DNA of 64,000 nucleotides, taken from assembly GCF_900178005.1 (NCBI RefSeq), contig NZ_FXBS01000003.1, forward strand, positions 200,166 to 264,165, read 5' to 3'. Positions within the stretch are counted from its first letter, which is position 1, and every line of letters starts with the position of its first letter. Under the pieces are notes generated by a model. It ran no database searches, had not been told where the DNA came from, and saw only the letters and a list, made by a program, of their open reading frames with translations. This document shows positions 56,816 to 64,000 of this stretch, one piece after another. The stretch is from Tuberibacillus sp. Marseille-P3662 (GTDB taxonomy: Bacteria > Bacillota > Bacilli > Bacillales > Sporolactobacillaceae). A program made the translations under genes and the position numbers.

Positions 56816-58084
56816 ATGAGACAATTTTGGCGTAACATCGTGGTTGGCGCGGTGATCGTTTCTATGTTTACGAGCTTTTCTTGGGGAAGCGTCAGTCATG
56901 CTGAATCGAAGAAGAAATTAAATAATAAGCTTAATAATATTGAGAAGAAGCAAGATAAGAGTGACGAGAAACTTAGTGGTGCCAAAGACCAATTAGAGAA
57001 AAATAAAGAAAAGCAAAAGGACAAGCAGGCAAAAATCGACCAAATTAAAAGCAAAATTTCGACAACTAAAAAGCAAATAACTGATATTGAAGACACGATT
57101 GCGAATAACAAAGCAGATATCTCTAGAATGAAGAAGCAGATTAAAAGCATCAAAAAAAGAATCAAAAAACGAACGAAGATTTTGAAAGACCGGATTAAAT
57201 CGATGTACATAAATGGTGGATCAGTTGATTACTTATCCGTTCTGCTCGGTTCTAATAATTTCGGTGAATTCTTGGATCGCGTGTTTTTTCTAAACAAAAT
57301 CTCAGATCAAGACAAAAAGATTATTAAGAGTCAGAAAGAAGATAAAGCCGAAGTCGAGAAACAGCAAGCATCGATACAAAAGAAACTGAAAGAAAATCAA
57401 TCGAAAAAGGCATCCTTAGAATCTCTCAATTCCCAGCTGAGCGATCAAAAAGCGGAACAAAAACGTCTTATGAAGAAACTTGAGGAAGAACAGGGCCATA
57501 TTGAAAAGATGATCATGACTCAAAAAGAGAAAAAGAAAACCCTTGAGGGTCAAGAGGCTGCGGTACGTCAATTAATTAAGGAAGCCAAGCAACGAGAACA
57601 AAGGCGAAAAGCCAACAAGCAAAACAATAGCCCATCGAAACCTGAAGCTTATTCGGCATCATCATCTGACGGTGGAGGTAATGGCATGTTTATTTGGCCA
57701 GCCGGAAATCGTGGTGCTATTAGTGATTATTACGGAGCACGTGGCGGAACGCATAAAGGTATTGATATTGCGGTTAATGGTGCTGTTAAAATAAAAGCTG
57801 CCCAATCCGGTGTTGTCGCTAGAGCTTATCATTCTAGTAGTTATGGCAATGTTGCATTTATTAACCATAGAATAAATGGGAACATATATACAACAGTCTA
57901 TGCTCATATGCGTAGTCGCCCAATGGTGAGCAAGGGCCAGAAGGTACAACAAGGTCAACAAATAGGATGGATGGGATCGACAGGTCAGTCGACGGGTCAA
58001 CATTTACATTTTGAAATCTATAAAGGTCAGTGGACGCCACCACCACATCCAGGTACGGTTAATCCATTGAATTATCTTCCGTAA
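56816..58084 (+). CDS. Coiled-coil M23-family murein hydrolase/activator
   Basis: 422 residues. A signal peptide (about 1-28, cut near SHA-ES) is followed by a long Lys/Gln/Glu-rich coiled coil (30-270) and a C-terminal LytM/M23 peptidase domain. The zinc motif HKGIDIAV and the HLHFEIYKG motif are both present, so it may be an active endopeptidase rather than a degenerate EnvC-type activator. Starts 28 nt after ftsX behind GGGGAGGA. The operon position makes it the likely FtsEX partner, as CwlO (a different peptidase family) is in B. subtilis. Confidence 0.9.
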   Translation: MRQFWRNIVVGAVIVSMFTSFSWGSVSHAESKKKLNNKLNNIEKKQDKSDEKLSGAKDQLEKNKEKQKDKQAKIDQIKSKISTTKKQITDIEDTIANNKADISRMKKQIKSIKKRIKKRTKILKDRIKSMYINGGSVDYLSVLLGSNNFGEFLDRVFFLNKISDQDKKIIKSQKEDKAEVEKQQASIQKKLKENQSKKASLESLNSQLSDQKAEQKRLMKKLEEEQGHIEKMIMTQKEKKKTLEGQEAAVRQLIKEAKQREQRRKANKQNNSPSKPEAYSASSSDGGGNGMFIWPAGNRGAISDYYGARGGTHKGIDIAVNGAVKIKAAQSGVVARAYHSSSYGNVAFINHRINGNIYTTVYAHMRSRPMVSKGQKVQQGQQIGWMGSTGQSTGQHLHFEIYKGQWTPPPHPGTVNPLNYLP

Positions 58085-58164
58085 TCAGCGTCATACTTTT
58101 CAACCATTCGTCATATAGTATAATATCAATAGTTGGACAGCCTTGGGCTGATTGAATACGGTAG

Positions 58165-58195
58165 GCATCGCATCTGTTAGGATGTGATGCTTTTT
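58165..58195 (+). terminator. Intrinsic terminator before ctpB
   Basis: GCATCGCATC pairs with GATGTGATGC (one G-U), loop TGTTAG, then TTTTT. Ends the ftsEX-M23 transcript. Confidence 0.85.
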
Positions 58196-58216
58196 CTTAC
58201 AAGGAGTGGCAGAGAT

Positions 58217-59680
58217 ATGAGATTTACCGGCAAGATTGTTGCCCTGCTAATGGTAGTCTGTCTTATCGTTGGTGCAGCGGGATCGTATGCGGCCATCAAT
58301 GTATTCGACTTAGGTCAATCTTCTGAATCCGAGATTCATTTAAGTGATGAGGATGGAGAGTCATTTGATTTGCAGAAGGTTGAAGCGGCGGCTGATGTCA
58401 TTTCTGAAAAGTATTTTCAGAAAGTGGACAAAAAAGATCTGTATAACGGGGCGATTAGAGGCATGATTGAATCGTTGGATGATCCGTTTTCAACGTACAT
58501 GGATTCTAAAGAAGCGAAACAATTTTCACAACAGTTATCATCCTCATTCTCAGGGATTGGTGTTAAAGTCCAGATGATTAATGGTGCCATGACTATTATG
58601 ACTACAATGGAGGGAACCCCTGCTGATAAAGCAGGTCTCAGACCGCAAGACCAAATTGTCACAGTGAATGGTGACTCTATCAAGGGTATGAGTCTTTACA
58701 AGGCTATTTCGAAAATTAAAGGGAAAAATGGGACAACTGTGGAATTGGGTATTAAGAGAAAGGGTGTTAGTGAACCTATCAACTTTGATATCGATCGGGG
58801 CAAGATCAAAGTGGAGACGGTTAAATCCCGTGTGATCACGAAAGAGAAGGAACCAATTGGTTATATCGAAATCACTTCATTTAATGAAAATACTGATGAA
58901 GCATTTAAAGAACACTTACAACAACTTGAAAGTCAGGATATCAAAGGGCTGCTCATCGATGTCCGGAGCAATCCCGGAGGTTACTTAGAAAGTGTACTGA
59001 ACATAGGTAACATCCTATTGCCTAAAGGTTCAACCATTGTCAAAACCCAAGATCGTGCGGGTCAGACGCAATCCTATAAAGTTGAATCAGGTGAAGGTAA
59101 ATCTTATCCAATGGCACTTCTAATAAATAAAGGCAGTGCATCGGCATCCGAAATTTTAGCAGGAGCTCTAAAAGAGGCCGGCGGTTACCCCGTTATTGGG
59201 ACACAATCGTTTGGTAAGGGAACGGTACAAACATTGGCTGCCCAGTTTAAAGATAGCAGTGAAATTAAATTAACCGTTCGTAAATGGTTAACGCCAAAAG
59301 GCCATTGGATTCATGAAAAAGGGATCGAACCAACGAATAAGTTCAAGCAATCGGCTATGTATTACACACATCCTACCTCCATAAAAGAGGGCAAAGTACT
59401 CGGTTATGACGATACAAATGACAAAGTCAGCAACATCCAAAAAATGCTGAAAGGTCTTGGCTATAGTCCAGGTCGCACTGATGGTTACTATAGTAAAGAT
59501 ACGGCAGATGCTGTTCGAGCCTTTCAAAAAGTCAATGACTTGGAGGTTAATGGTTCAGTTGATCAGAAAACGGCCAGCAAATTAGAAATGAAGGTCCTTA
59601 ACGCGATTGATCAACCTGAGAATGATATGCAGCTACAACAAGGGGTTAATACTTTGCTAGATAAAATTAATCAAGGCTAA
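58217..59680 (+). CDS. ctpB: Carboxy-terminal processing protease CtpB
   Basis: 487 residues. N-terminal membrane anchor (about 5-27), PDZ domain (about 100-185), S41 peptidase with nucleophile in KGSASASEIL and Lys in SFGKGTVQ, then a peptidoglycan-binding domain (about 395-455, LKGLGYSPGRTDGYYS). In B. subtilis CtpB cleaves SpoIVFA in the intermembrane space to trigger sigma-K activation. ATG 58217 follows AAGGAGTGG. Eleven in-frame codons upstream overlap the terminator and are rejected. Confidence 0.94.
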   Translation: MRFTGKIVALLMVVCLIVGAAGSYAAINVFDLGQSSESEIHLSDEDGESFDLQKVEAAADVISEKYFQKVDKKDLYNGAIRGMIESLDDPFSTYMDSKEAKQFSQQLSSSFSGIGVKVQMINGAMTIMTTMEGTPADKAGLRPQDQIVTVNGDSIKGMSLYKAISKIKGKNGTTVELGIKRKGVSEPINFDIDRGKIKVETVKSRVITKEKEPIGYIEITSFNENTDEAFKEHLQQLESQDIKGLLIDVRSNPGGYLESVLNIGNILLPKGSTIVKTQDRAGQTQSYKVESGEGKSYPMALLINKGSASASEILAGALKEAGGYPVIGTQSFGKGTVQTLAAQFKDSSEIKLTVRKWLTPKGHWIHEKGIEPTNKFKQSAMYYTHPTSIKEGKVLGYDDTNDKVSNIQKMLKGLGYSPGRTDGYYSKDTADAVRAFQKVNDLEVNGSVDQKTASKLEMKVLNAIDQPENDMQLQQGVNTLLDKINQG

Positions 59681-59707
59681 GAAGGATGTTAGCTCTTGTG
59701 TGTCGAA

Positions 59708-59744
59708 AGATATCCGTAAGCATGTGTACGGGTATCTTTTTTTC
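59708..59744 (+). terminator. Intrinsic terminator after ctpB
   Basis: AGATATCCGTA/TACGGGTATCT stem with a seven-T tail. Confidence 0.9.
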
Positions 59745-59785
59745 GTTTAAGAAACTTAGTGACAATGCTTGACGGAGGAGACAAC

Positions 59786-60961
59786 ATGTTTATAGATATA
59801 ATTAAAGGGTTACTATCCATCTTCATCAATCCATTTTTCTATTTGCTAATTCTCATTTCATTTTTGGGAGCTTTCCAGCGTGTGAAGCGGGAACGATTAT
59901 CATTTGGGATAAAAGTCTATGGTGCAGCTAATGTCGTGTTCACGAACCTGATTCCGGGATTATTGGTTGGAATGTTCGCGACAGCTGTTTTAATAGGGCT
60001 TGGTGTTGCCTTAGCGCCAGGAGTATTTATCTTATTTATGGGATTCTATATGTTTCTAATCCTCGTTTTACAATTTAGGCTGGCGTCACCGGCTGTCGCC
60101 TTTGCTCTTACGATATTTGTGTCTATGCTGCTTCCAGATTGGACAACCCATATGGCTTGGCTTAATCATCTGATTGACGGTATTCAGAACACTGGCCTTC
60201 AGTCATTGGGTGGCTTTTTGGTCGTTATTCTGCTATCTGAATGTCTTTTAACAATCATTTGGGGTAGCAAACTCCCCTCACCTCGTTTGATTAATAGTAG
60301 AAGGGGGAAGAAAGTCGGGGCTTATGAGGTGAGCCATTATTGGGTGGTGCCTATGGTATTCCTTGTGCCAGGGGGGCCAGTTGGTTTGGATATAGGTTGG
60401 TGGCCTTTAGCATCAGGGGATTCGTTTAGTTTTCTGTTGTTCCCTGTAGGTATTGGCTTACAGCAGCTTATTGTCCATACATTACCTGAACAAGCTGTTA
60501 AGCGGACAGGGGTTTTGATGGGACTGGCAACATTGATAACAACCGTTACTGTCTTGATAGGAATCGTCTTCGAATTTCATGTCTTGATTGCTTGTGCAGC
60601 TGGGTTTGCGCTTATCTTTCATCTATTGCTTGTCTATTATCACCATTATGAGCGGGAAAATCAGCCGTTTTACTTTGTCGATGAAGGCAACGGTCTTCGG
60701 GTTGTTGGGATTGTACCGGGGTCCCCTGCTGAAAAAATGGCGGTTAAAATAGGAGAAGTGGTTCATAAAGTTAACGGTGTGCCGATTCAATCGGAAGAAG
60801 AATTCTATCATGCTTTACAAATAAATGCGGCCTATTGTCAGTTGGAGATGATTGATTATCAAAATGAACGGCGATTTGTTAGACGGACGATTTATCAGAA
60901 TGATTGGCATCACATAGGTTTGTTGTTTTTGGAACCCTCACGTCGGGTGAAATCGGCGTAA
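59786..60961 (+). CDS. minJ: MinJ-like polytopic PDZ protein
   Basis: 391 residues (B. subtilis MinJ 397). Six or more membrane spans and a C-terminal PDZ domain (about 300-385, VVGIVPGSPAEKMAVKIGE). MinJ bridges DivIVA at poles and new septa with MinD, placing the division inhibitor. Start ATG 59786 with GGAGGAG upstream. Nine codons upstream in frame contain that site. Order ctpB-minJ-csbA-uvrB matches B. subtilis. Confidence 0.92.
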   Translation: MFIDIIKGLLSIFINPFFYLLILISFLGAFQRVKRERLSFGIKVYGAANVVFTNLIPGLLVGMFATAVLIGLGVALAPGVFILFMGFYMFLILVLQFRLASPAVAFALTIFVSMLLPDWTTHMAWLNHLIDGIQNTGLQSLGGFLVVILLSECLLTIIWGSKLPSPRLINSRRGKKVGAYEVSHYWVVPMVFLVPGGPVGLDIGWWPLASGDSFSFLLFPVGIGLQQLIVHTLPEQAVKRTGVLMGLATLITTVTVLIGIVFEFHVLIACAAGFALIFHLLLVYYHHYERENQPFYFVDEGNGLRVVGIVPGSPAEKMAVKIGEVVHKVNGVPIQSEEEFYHALQINAAYCQLEMIDYQNERRFVRRTIYQNDWHHIGLLFLEPSRRVKSA

Positions 60962-60988
60962 AGGATTTAATTTAGATAGAGGAGTATT

Positions 60989-61207
60989 ATGGGCATGTGG
61001 GCGTTTCTATTATTTTTGTTTGTACCAGGAATAGCGACTGTGTTAGTGATTAGAGTCACTTTCAATTTTTATGTCGGTCCTTTATTGGCTCTGGCATTAT
61101 TTGGTATAGTGGTTTATAAACTTAATTATCCTTTATGGTATTTGCTTCCCGCCATTCTATCCATCTTAATAGGTGTATGGTTATCTAAGCAAATTCATTC
61201 AGATTAA
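60989..61207 (+). CDS. csbA: CsbA-like small membrane protein (DUF2198)
   Basis: 72 residues with two or three spans and the conserved VIRVTFNFYVGPLLALALFG segment (about 21-40), as in CsbA, a sigma-B stress protein of unknown action in B. subtilis. Its position between minJ and uvrB is the same as in B. subtilis. It is only 27 nt downstream of minJ, so probably cotranscribed. A terminator follows and separates it from uvrB. Confidence 0.87.
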   Translation: MGMWAFLLFLFVPGIATVLVIRVTFNFYVGPLLALALFGIVVYKLNYPLWYLLPAILSILIGVWLSKQIHSD

Positions 61208-61212
61208 TAGCA

Positions 61213-61258
61213 GGATATCCCTTAAGTCGCTTTTATACTTCTGGGATATCCTTGTTTT
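61213..61258 (+). terminator. Intrinsic terminator after csbA
   Basis: GGATATCCC/GGGATATCC perfect 9-bp stem with a 21-nt loop and TTGTTTT tail. Confidence 0.8.
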
Positions 61259-61263
61259 ATATT

Positions 61264-61345
61264 AAGGCTGCTTTATAAAATTATAAATTTTGGATGCGGC
61301 CCCAAAGCAACAATCGTGTATTAAACAAGTATTTTAAAAAAGGTT
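61264..61345. repeat. Degenerate member of the interspersed repeat family
   Basis: AGGCTGCTTTATAAAA and AAAGCAACAATC resemble the arms of the palindromic repeat at 48099-48164, but the middle differs. Confidence 0.4.
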
Positions 61346-61372
61346 GCTAATCTCGAACGCTTGTTCTATAAT
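61344..61372 (+). promoter_or_regulatory. uvrB promoter with LexA/DinR box in the spacer
   Basis: TTGCTA (61344-61349), 17 nt, TATAAT (61367-61372). Between them CGAACGCTTGTTCT (61354-61367) matches the Bacillus SOS box CGAACRNRYGTTYC at 12 of 14 positions with the CGAAC/GTTC core intact. LexA bound here would block the polymerase directly. Confidence 0.85.
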
Positions 61373-61470
61373 TAGGTTATATTCATGGGACATAGATGTC
61401 ATGTCTTGGAATTTGCTCTGAAAGCTATGGTATAATAATGTCTGTAAGTAAAGATTGGAGGCGATTGACC

Positions 61471-63453
61471 ATGGAATTTGAATTGAGTTCCAAATATAAG
61501 CCTCAAGGTGACCAACCACAAGCGATTGATGAGCTAGTGGATGGGATTAATAATGGAAAAAGGCATCAAACATTGCTGGGGGCTACAGGTACAGGTAAAA
61601 CGTTTACGATATCAAACGTTATACAAGAAGTGAATAAGCCAACTCTTGTAGTTGCTCACAATAAGACGTTGGCAGGACAGTTATATAGTGAATTCAAAGA
61701 GTTGTTTCCGAACAATGCTGTTGAATATTTCGTTAGCTATTATGACTATTATCAACCTGAAGCCTATGTACCACAGACAGACACATTTATTGAAAAAGAC
61801 GCTAGTATTAATGACGAAATTGACAAATTACGACACTCGGCAACAAGTGCATTGTTTGAACGTGATGATGTGATTATTGTTGCTAGTGTTTCTTGCATAT
61901 ATGGTTTGGGTTCTCCAGCCGATTACGGATCCATGTTATTATCGCTTAGAACGGGTATGGAAAAAGACCGTGACACGATGTTGCGTGAACTTGTTGATAT
62001 TCAATATGCACGTAATGACATGAATTTTGTCCGTGGGACATTCCGGGTTCGCGGTGATGTCGTTGAAGTGTTCCCGGCTTCCCGGGATGAACACTGTATT
62101 AGAGTTGAATTCTTTGGTGATGAAATCGACCGGATCACGGAAATTGATGCGTTAACAGGCGAAGTCATGGGGACGCGTGATCATGTTGCCATCTTTCCAG
62201 CCTCACACTTTGTCACACGTGAAGAAAAGATGAAAAAGGCAATTAAAAATATTGAAGCTGAATTACAAGATACGTTGAAAGCTTTAAAAGAGCAGGATAA
62301 ATTATTGGAAGCTCAGCGACTTGAGCAGCGCACACGTTATGATTTGGAAATGATGGAAGAAATGGGGTTCTGCTCGGGTATCGAGAACTATTCCCGTCAT
62401 GTTGCCTTACGTGAGCCAGGTTCGACTCCTTATACTTTACTGGATTATTTTCCGGATGATTTTCTTATGATTGTTGATGAGTCACACGTGACGCTGCCAC
62501 AAATACGCGGTATGTATAAGGGTGACCAAGCGCGAAAACAAGTTCTAGTTGATCACGGCTTCCGTCTTCCCTCGGCTAAAGACAATCGGCCGTTAGAGTT
62601 TGAAGAATTTGAAGACCATATCAACCAAATTTTATATATATCGGCAACCCCGGGTCCTTATGAGTTGGAGCATTCCCCAGAGGTAGTCGAGCAAATCATT
62701 CGTCCGACCGGTTTACTTGATCCAACCATTGACGTACGACCCATTGATGGCCAAATTGATGACTTGTTAGGGGAAATCAACAAACGTGCTGAGAAGAATG
62801 AACGTGTGCTTGTGACAACCCTAACGAAAAAAATGGCAGAAAACTTAACGGATTACCTTAGTGATATGGGCGTTCGTGTTCGTTGGATGCATTCCGAAAT
62901 TAAGACGCTTGAACGGCATGAATTGATAAGAGATTTGCGCATGGGAACATATGATGTCCTGGTTGGCATTAACCTGCTTCGAGAAGGCATAGATATTCCA
63001 GAAGTATCGTTGGTTGCTATATTGGATGCTGATAAAGAAGGGTTCTTGCGAGCTGAACGTTCTTTGATTCAAACAATTGGCCGCGCAGCGAGAAATGCGA
63101 GTGGACATGTTATCATGTATGCGGATCGCATCACTAAGTCAATGGATGTCGCAATCCAAGAAACGGATCGACGTCGTGATTCTCAGCGGGTCTATAATGA
63201 AAAATATGATATTACACCACAGACGATTCAAAAGGCAATTCCTGATTTGATTAGCGCTACACAGGTAGCTGAAGATAAGCAAGGTTATGAAGAAAAACAA
63301 TCTAAATTAGATCCTAAGCAGATGAGTAAAAAGGAACGCGAAAAAGTTATAGATAATCTCGAAAAGAACATGAAGGATGCGGCCAAAGATATGGACTTTG
63401 AGCGTGCTGCTGAACTTCGTGATATGATGATTGAGCTCAAAGCGGAAGGATGA
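61471..63453 (+). CDS. uvrB: UvrABC excinuclease subunit B
   Basis: 660 residues (B. subtilis 661). Helicase motif [10 protein letters not shown] (about 38-46), beta-hairpin region [10 protein letters not shown], motif [11 protein letters not shown] and C-terminal UVR domain (about 620-655) that meets UvrC. It receives damaged DNA from UvrA and verifies lesions. ATG 61471 follows GGAGGCGATT. The 25 in-frame codons upstream are inside the leader. uvrA follows after 5 nt. Confidence 0.97.
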   Translation: MEFELSSKYKPQGDQPQAIDELVDGINNGKRHQTLLGATGTGKTFTISNVIQEVNKPTLVVAHNKTLAGQLYSEFKELFPNNAVEYFVSYYDYYQPEAYVPQTDTFIEKDASINDEIDKLRHSATSALFERDDVIIVASVSCIYGLGSPADYGSMLLSLRTGMEKDRDTMLRELVDIQYARNDMNFVRGTFRVRGDVVEVFPASRDEHCIRVEFFGDEIDRITEIDALTGEVMGTRDHVAIFPASHFVTREEKMKKAIKNIEAELQDTLKALKEQDKLLEAQRLEQRTRYDLEMMEEMGFCSGIENYSRHVALREPGSTPYTLLDYFPDDFLMIVDESHVTLPQIRGMYKGDQARKQVLVDHGFRLPSAKDNRPLEFEEFEDHINQILYISATPGPYELEHSPEVVEQIIRPTGLLDPTIDVRPIDGQIDDLLGEINKRAEKNERVLVTTLTKKMAENLTDYLSDMGVRVRWMHSEIKTLERHELIRDLRMGTYDVLVGINLLREGIDIPEVSLVAILDADKEGFLRAERSLIQTIGRAARNASGHVIMYADRITKSMDVAIQETDRRRDSQRVYNEKYDITPQTIQKAIPDLISATQVAEDKQGYEEKQSKLDPKQMSKKEREKVIDNLEKNMKDAAKDMDFERAAELRDMMIELKAEG

Positions 63454-63458
63454 CCTGA

Positions 63459-64000
63459 ATGGCTTTGGAAAACATCGTCGTTAAAGGGGCGAGAGCCCAC
63501 AATTTAAAAAATATTGATGTTACGATACCACGTGATCAACTGATTGTTCTGACGGGTCTGTCTGGTTCAGGTAAATCTTCACTAGCATTTGATACGATCT
63601 ATGCTGAGGGGCAGCGCCGTTATGTAGAATCTTTATCAGCCTATGCCCGTCAATTTCTCGGTCAGATGGATAAACCTGATGTTGATGCCATCGAAGGTCT
63701 GTCGCCAGCAATTTCGATAGATCAAAAAACGACAAGTAAAAACCCTCGGTCAACGGTTGGTACGGTTACGGAGATTTATGATTATCTCCGTTTGCTGTAT
63801 GCACGAATTGGCCGGCCCATTTGTCCCTATCATGACGTTGAAATTGATTCGCAAACCATCGGTGAAATGGCAGATCGCGTGCTTGAACTGCCTGAACGGA
63901 CAAAAATGCAAGTCCTGGCACCGCTTGTGTCCGGGCGTAAGGGTGAGCATGTTAAATTATTGGAAGACATTAAGAAACAAGGCTATGTTCGGGCACGGGT
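63459..64000 (+). CDS. uvrA: UvrABC excinuclease subunit A, 3' end outside window
   Basis: The first 180 codons are visible, with no stop. Walker [15 protein letters not shown] (about 32-45) and the UvrA-typical [20 protein letters not shown] stretch identify it. The signature regions and zinc modules lie beyond the window. AAGGATGA overlapping the uvrB end serves as its ribosome site, so uvrB and uvrA are translated from one LexA-controlled message. Confidence 0.96.
   Translation, partial: MALENIVVKGARAHNLKNIDVTIPRDQLIVLTGLSGSGKSSLAFDTIYAEGQRRYVESLSAYARQFLGQMDKPDVDAIEGLSPAISIDQKTTSKNPRSTVGTVTEIYDYLRLLYARIGRPICPYHDVEIDSQTIGEMADRVLELPERTKMQVLAPLVSGRKGEHVKLLEDIKKQGYVRAR

Overview
The window comes from a low-to-mid GC, endospore-forming Bacillota (Bacillales). 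The evidence is an alpha/beta-type small acid-soluble spore protein, SpoVR, PrkA, YhbH, a GerA-type germinant receptor operon, CtpB, and a 16-gene tRNA cluster in the same order as Bacillus subtilis trnD. Several gene blocks keep B. subtilis order: queG..yhbB-trmL, prkA..yhbH, secA-prfB-yvjA..ftsEX-ctpB-minJ-csbA-uvrBA. PrfC and an Aquifex-type aconitase, both absent from B. subtilis, make it a more divergent member. The genus cannot be fixed from the sequence alone.

Layout. Bases 1-4605 are the tail of an rrn operon: 23S without its 5' end, 5S, then Asn-Ser-Glu-Val-fMet-Asp-Phe-Thr-Tyr-Trp-His-Gln-Gly-Cys-Leu-Leu and a terminator. A 51-bp duplication lies just before the fMet gene. Bases 4.6-10.2 kb hold small hypothetical genes, an EcsC-family protein and a double dynamin. 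An IS3-family element (10428-11972) with an unusually long, foldable 3' tail precedes a POT peptide transporter. Bases 13.5-28.5 kb carry tRNA-modification, repair, redox and sporulation genes (queG, ogt, cytochrome c, amidase, trmL, C-S lyase, prkA, signal peptidase, yhbH), followed by a secreted metallo-beta-lactamase-fold protein, a CBS protein and phosphoglucomutase. Bases 28.5-38.5 kb hold a methyltransferase, prfC, a siroheme gene trio, aconitase and spoVR.

Bases 38.5-41.1 kb are the most unusual part. An interspersed-repeat region is followed by a perfect sigma-A promoter, a roughly 320-nt leader that can fold as a multi-helix junction and ends in an intrinsic terminator, and then a gene for an ArsC/LMW-phosphatase-fold protein that has lost its catalytic residues. 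An orphan soluble histidine kinase follows. I read the leader as a candidate undescribed riboswitch or attenuator, or a free-standing RNA, controlling a pseudoenzyme.

Bases 41.1-45.3 kb are a GbsR-type repressor divergent from the OpuA glycine-betaine transporter operon, then the SASP gene. Bases 45.5-64 kb run secA, prfB (with its +1 programmed frameshift), yvjA, an inverted ger operon with a fourth small gene, ftsE-ftsX, an M23 hydrolase, ctpB, minJ, csbA, and uvrB (with a LexA-type box inside its promoter). uvrA is cut by the window end. Genes that act together include OpuA-GbsR (osmoprotection), FtsEX with the M23 hydrolase (wall growth), GerABC plus the small gene (germination), SirB/SirC/HemD-like (siroheme) and UvrA/UvrB (excision repair).
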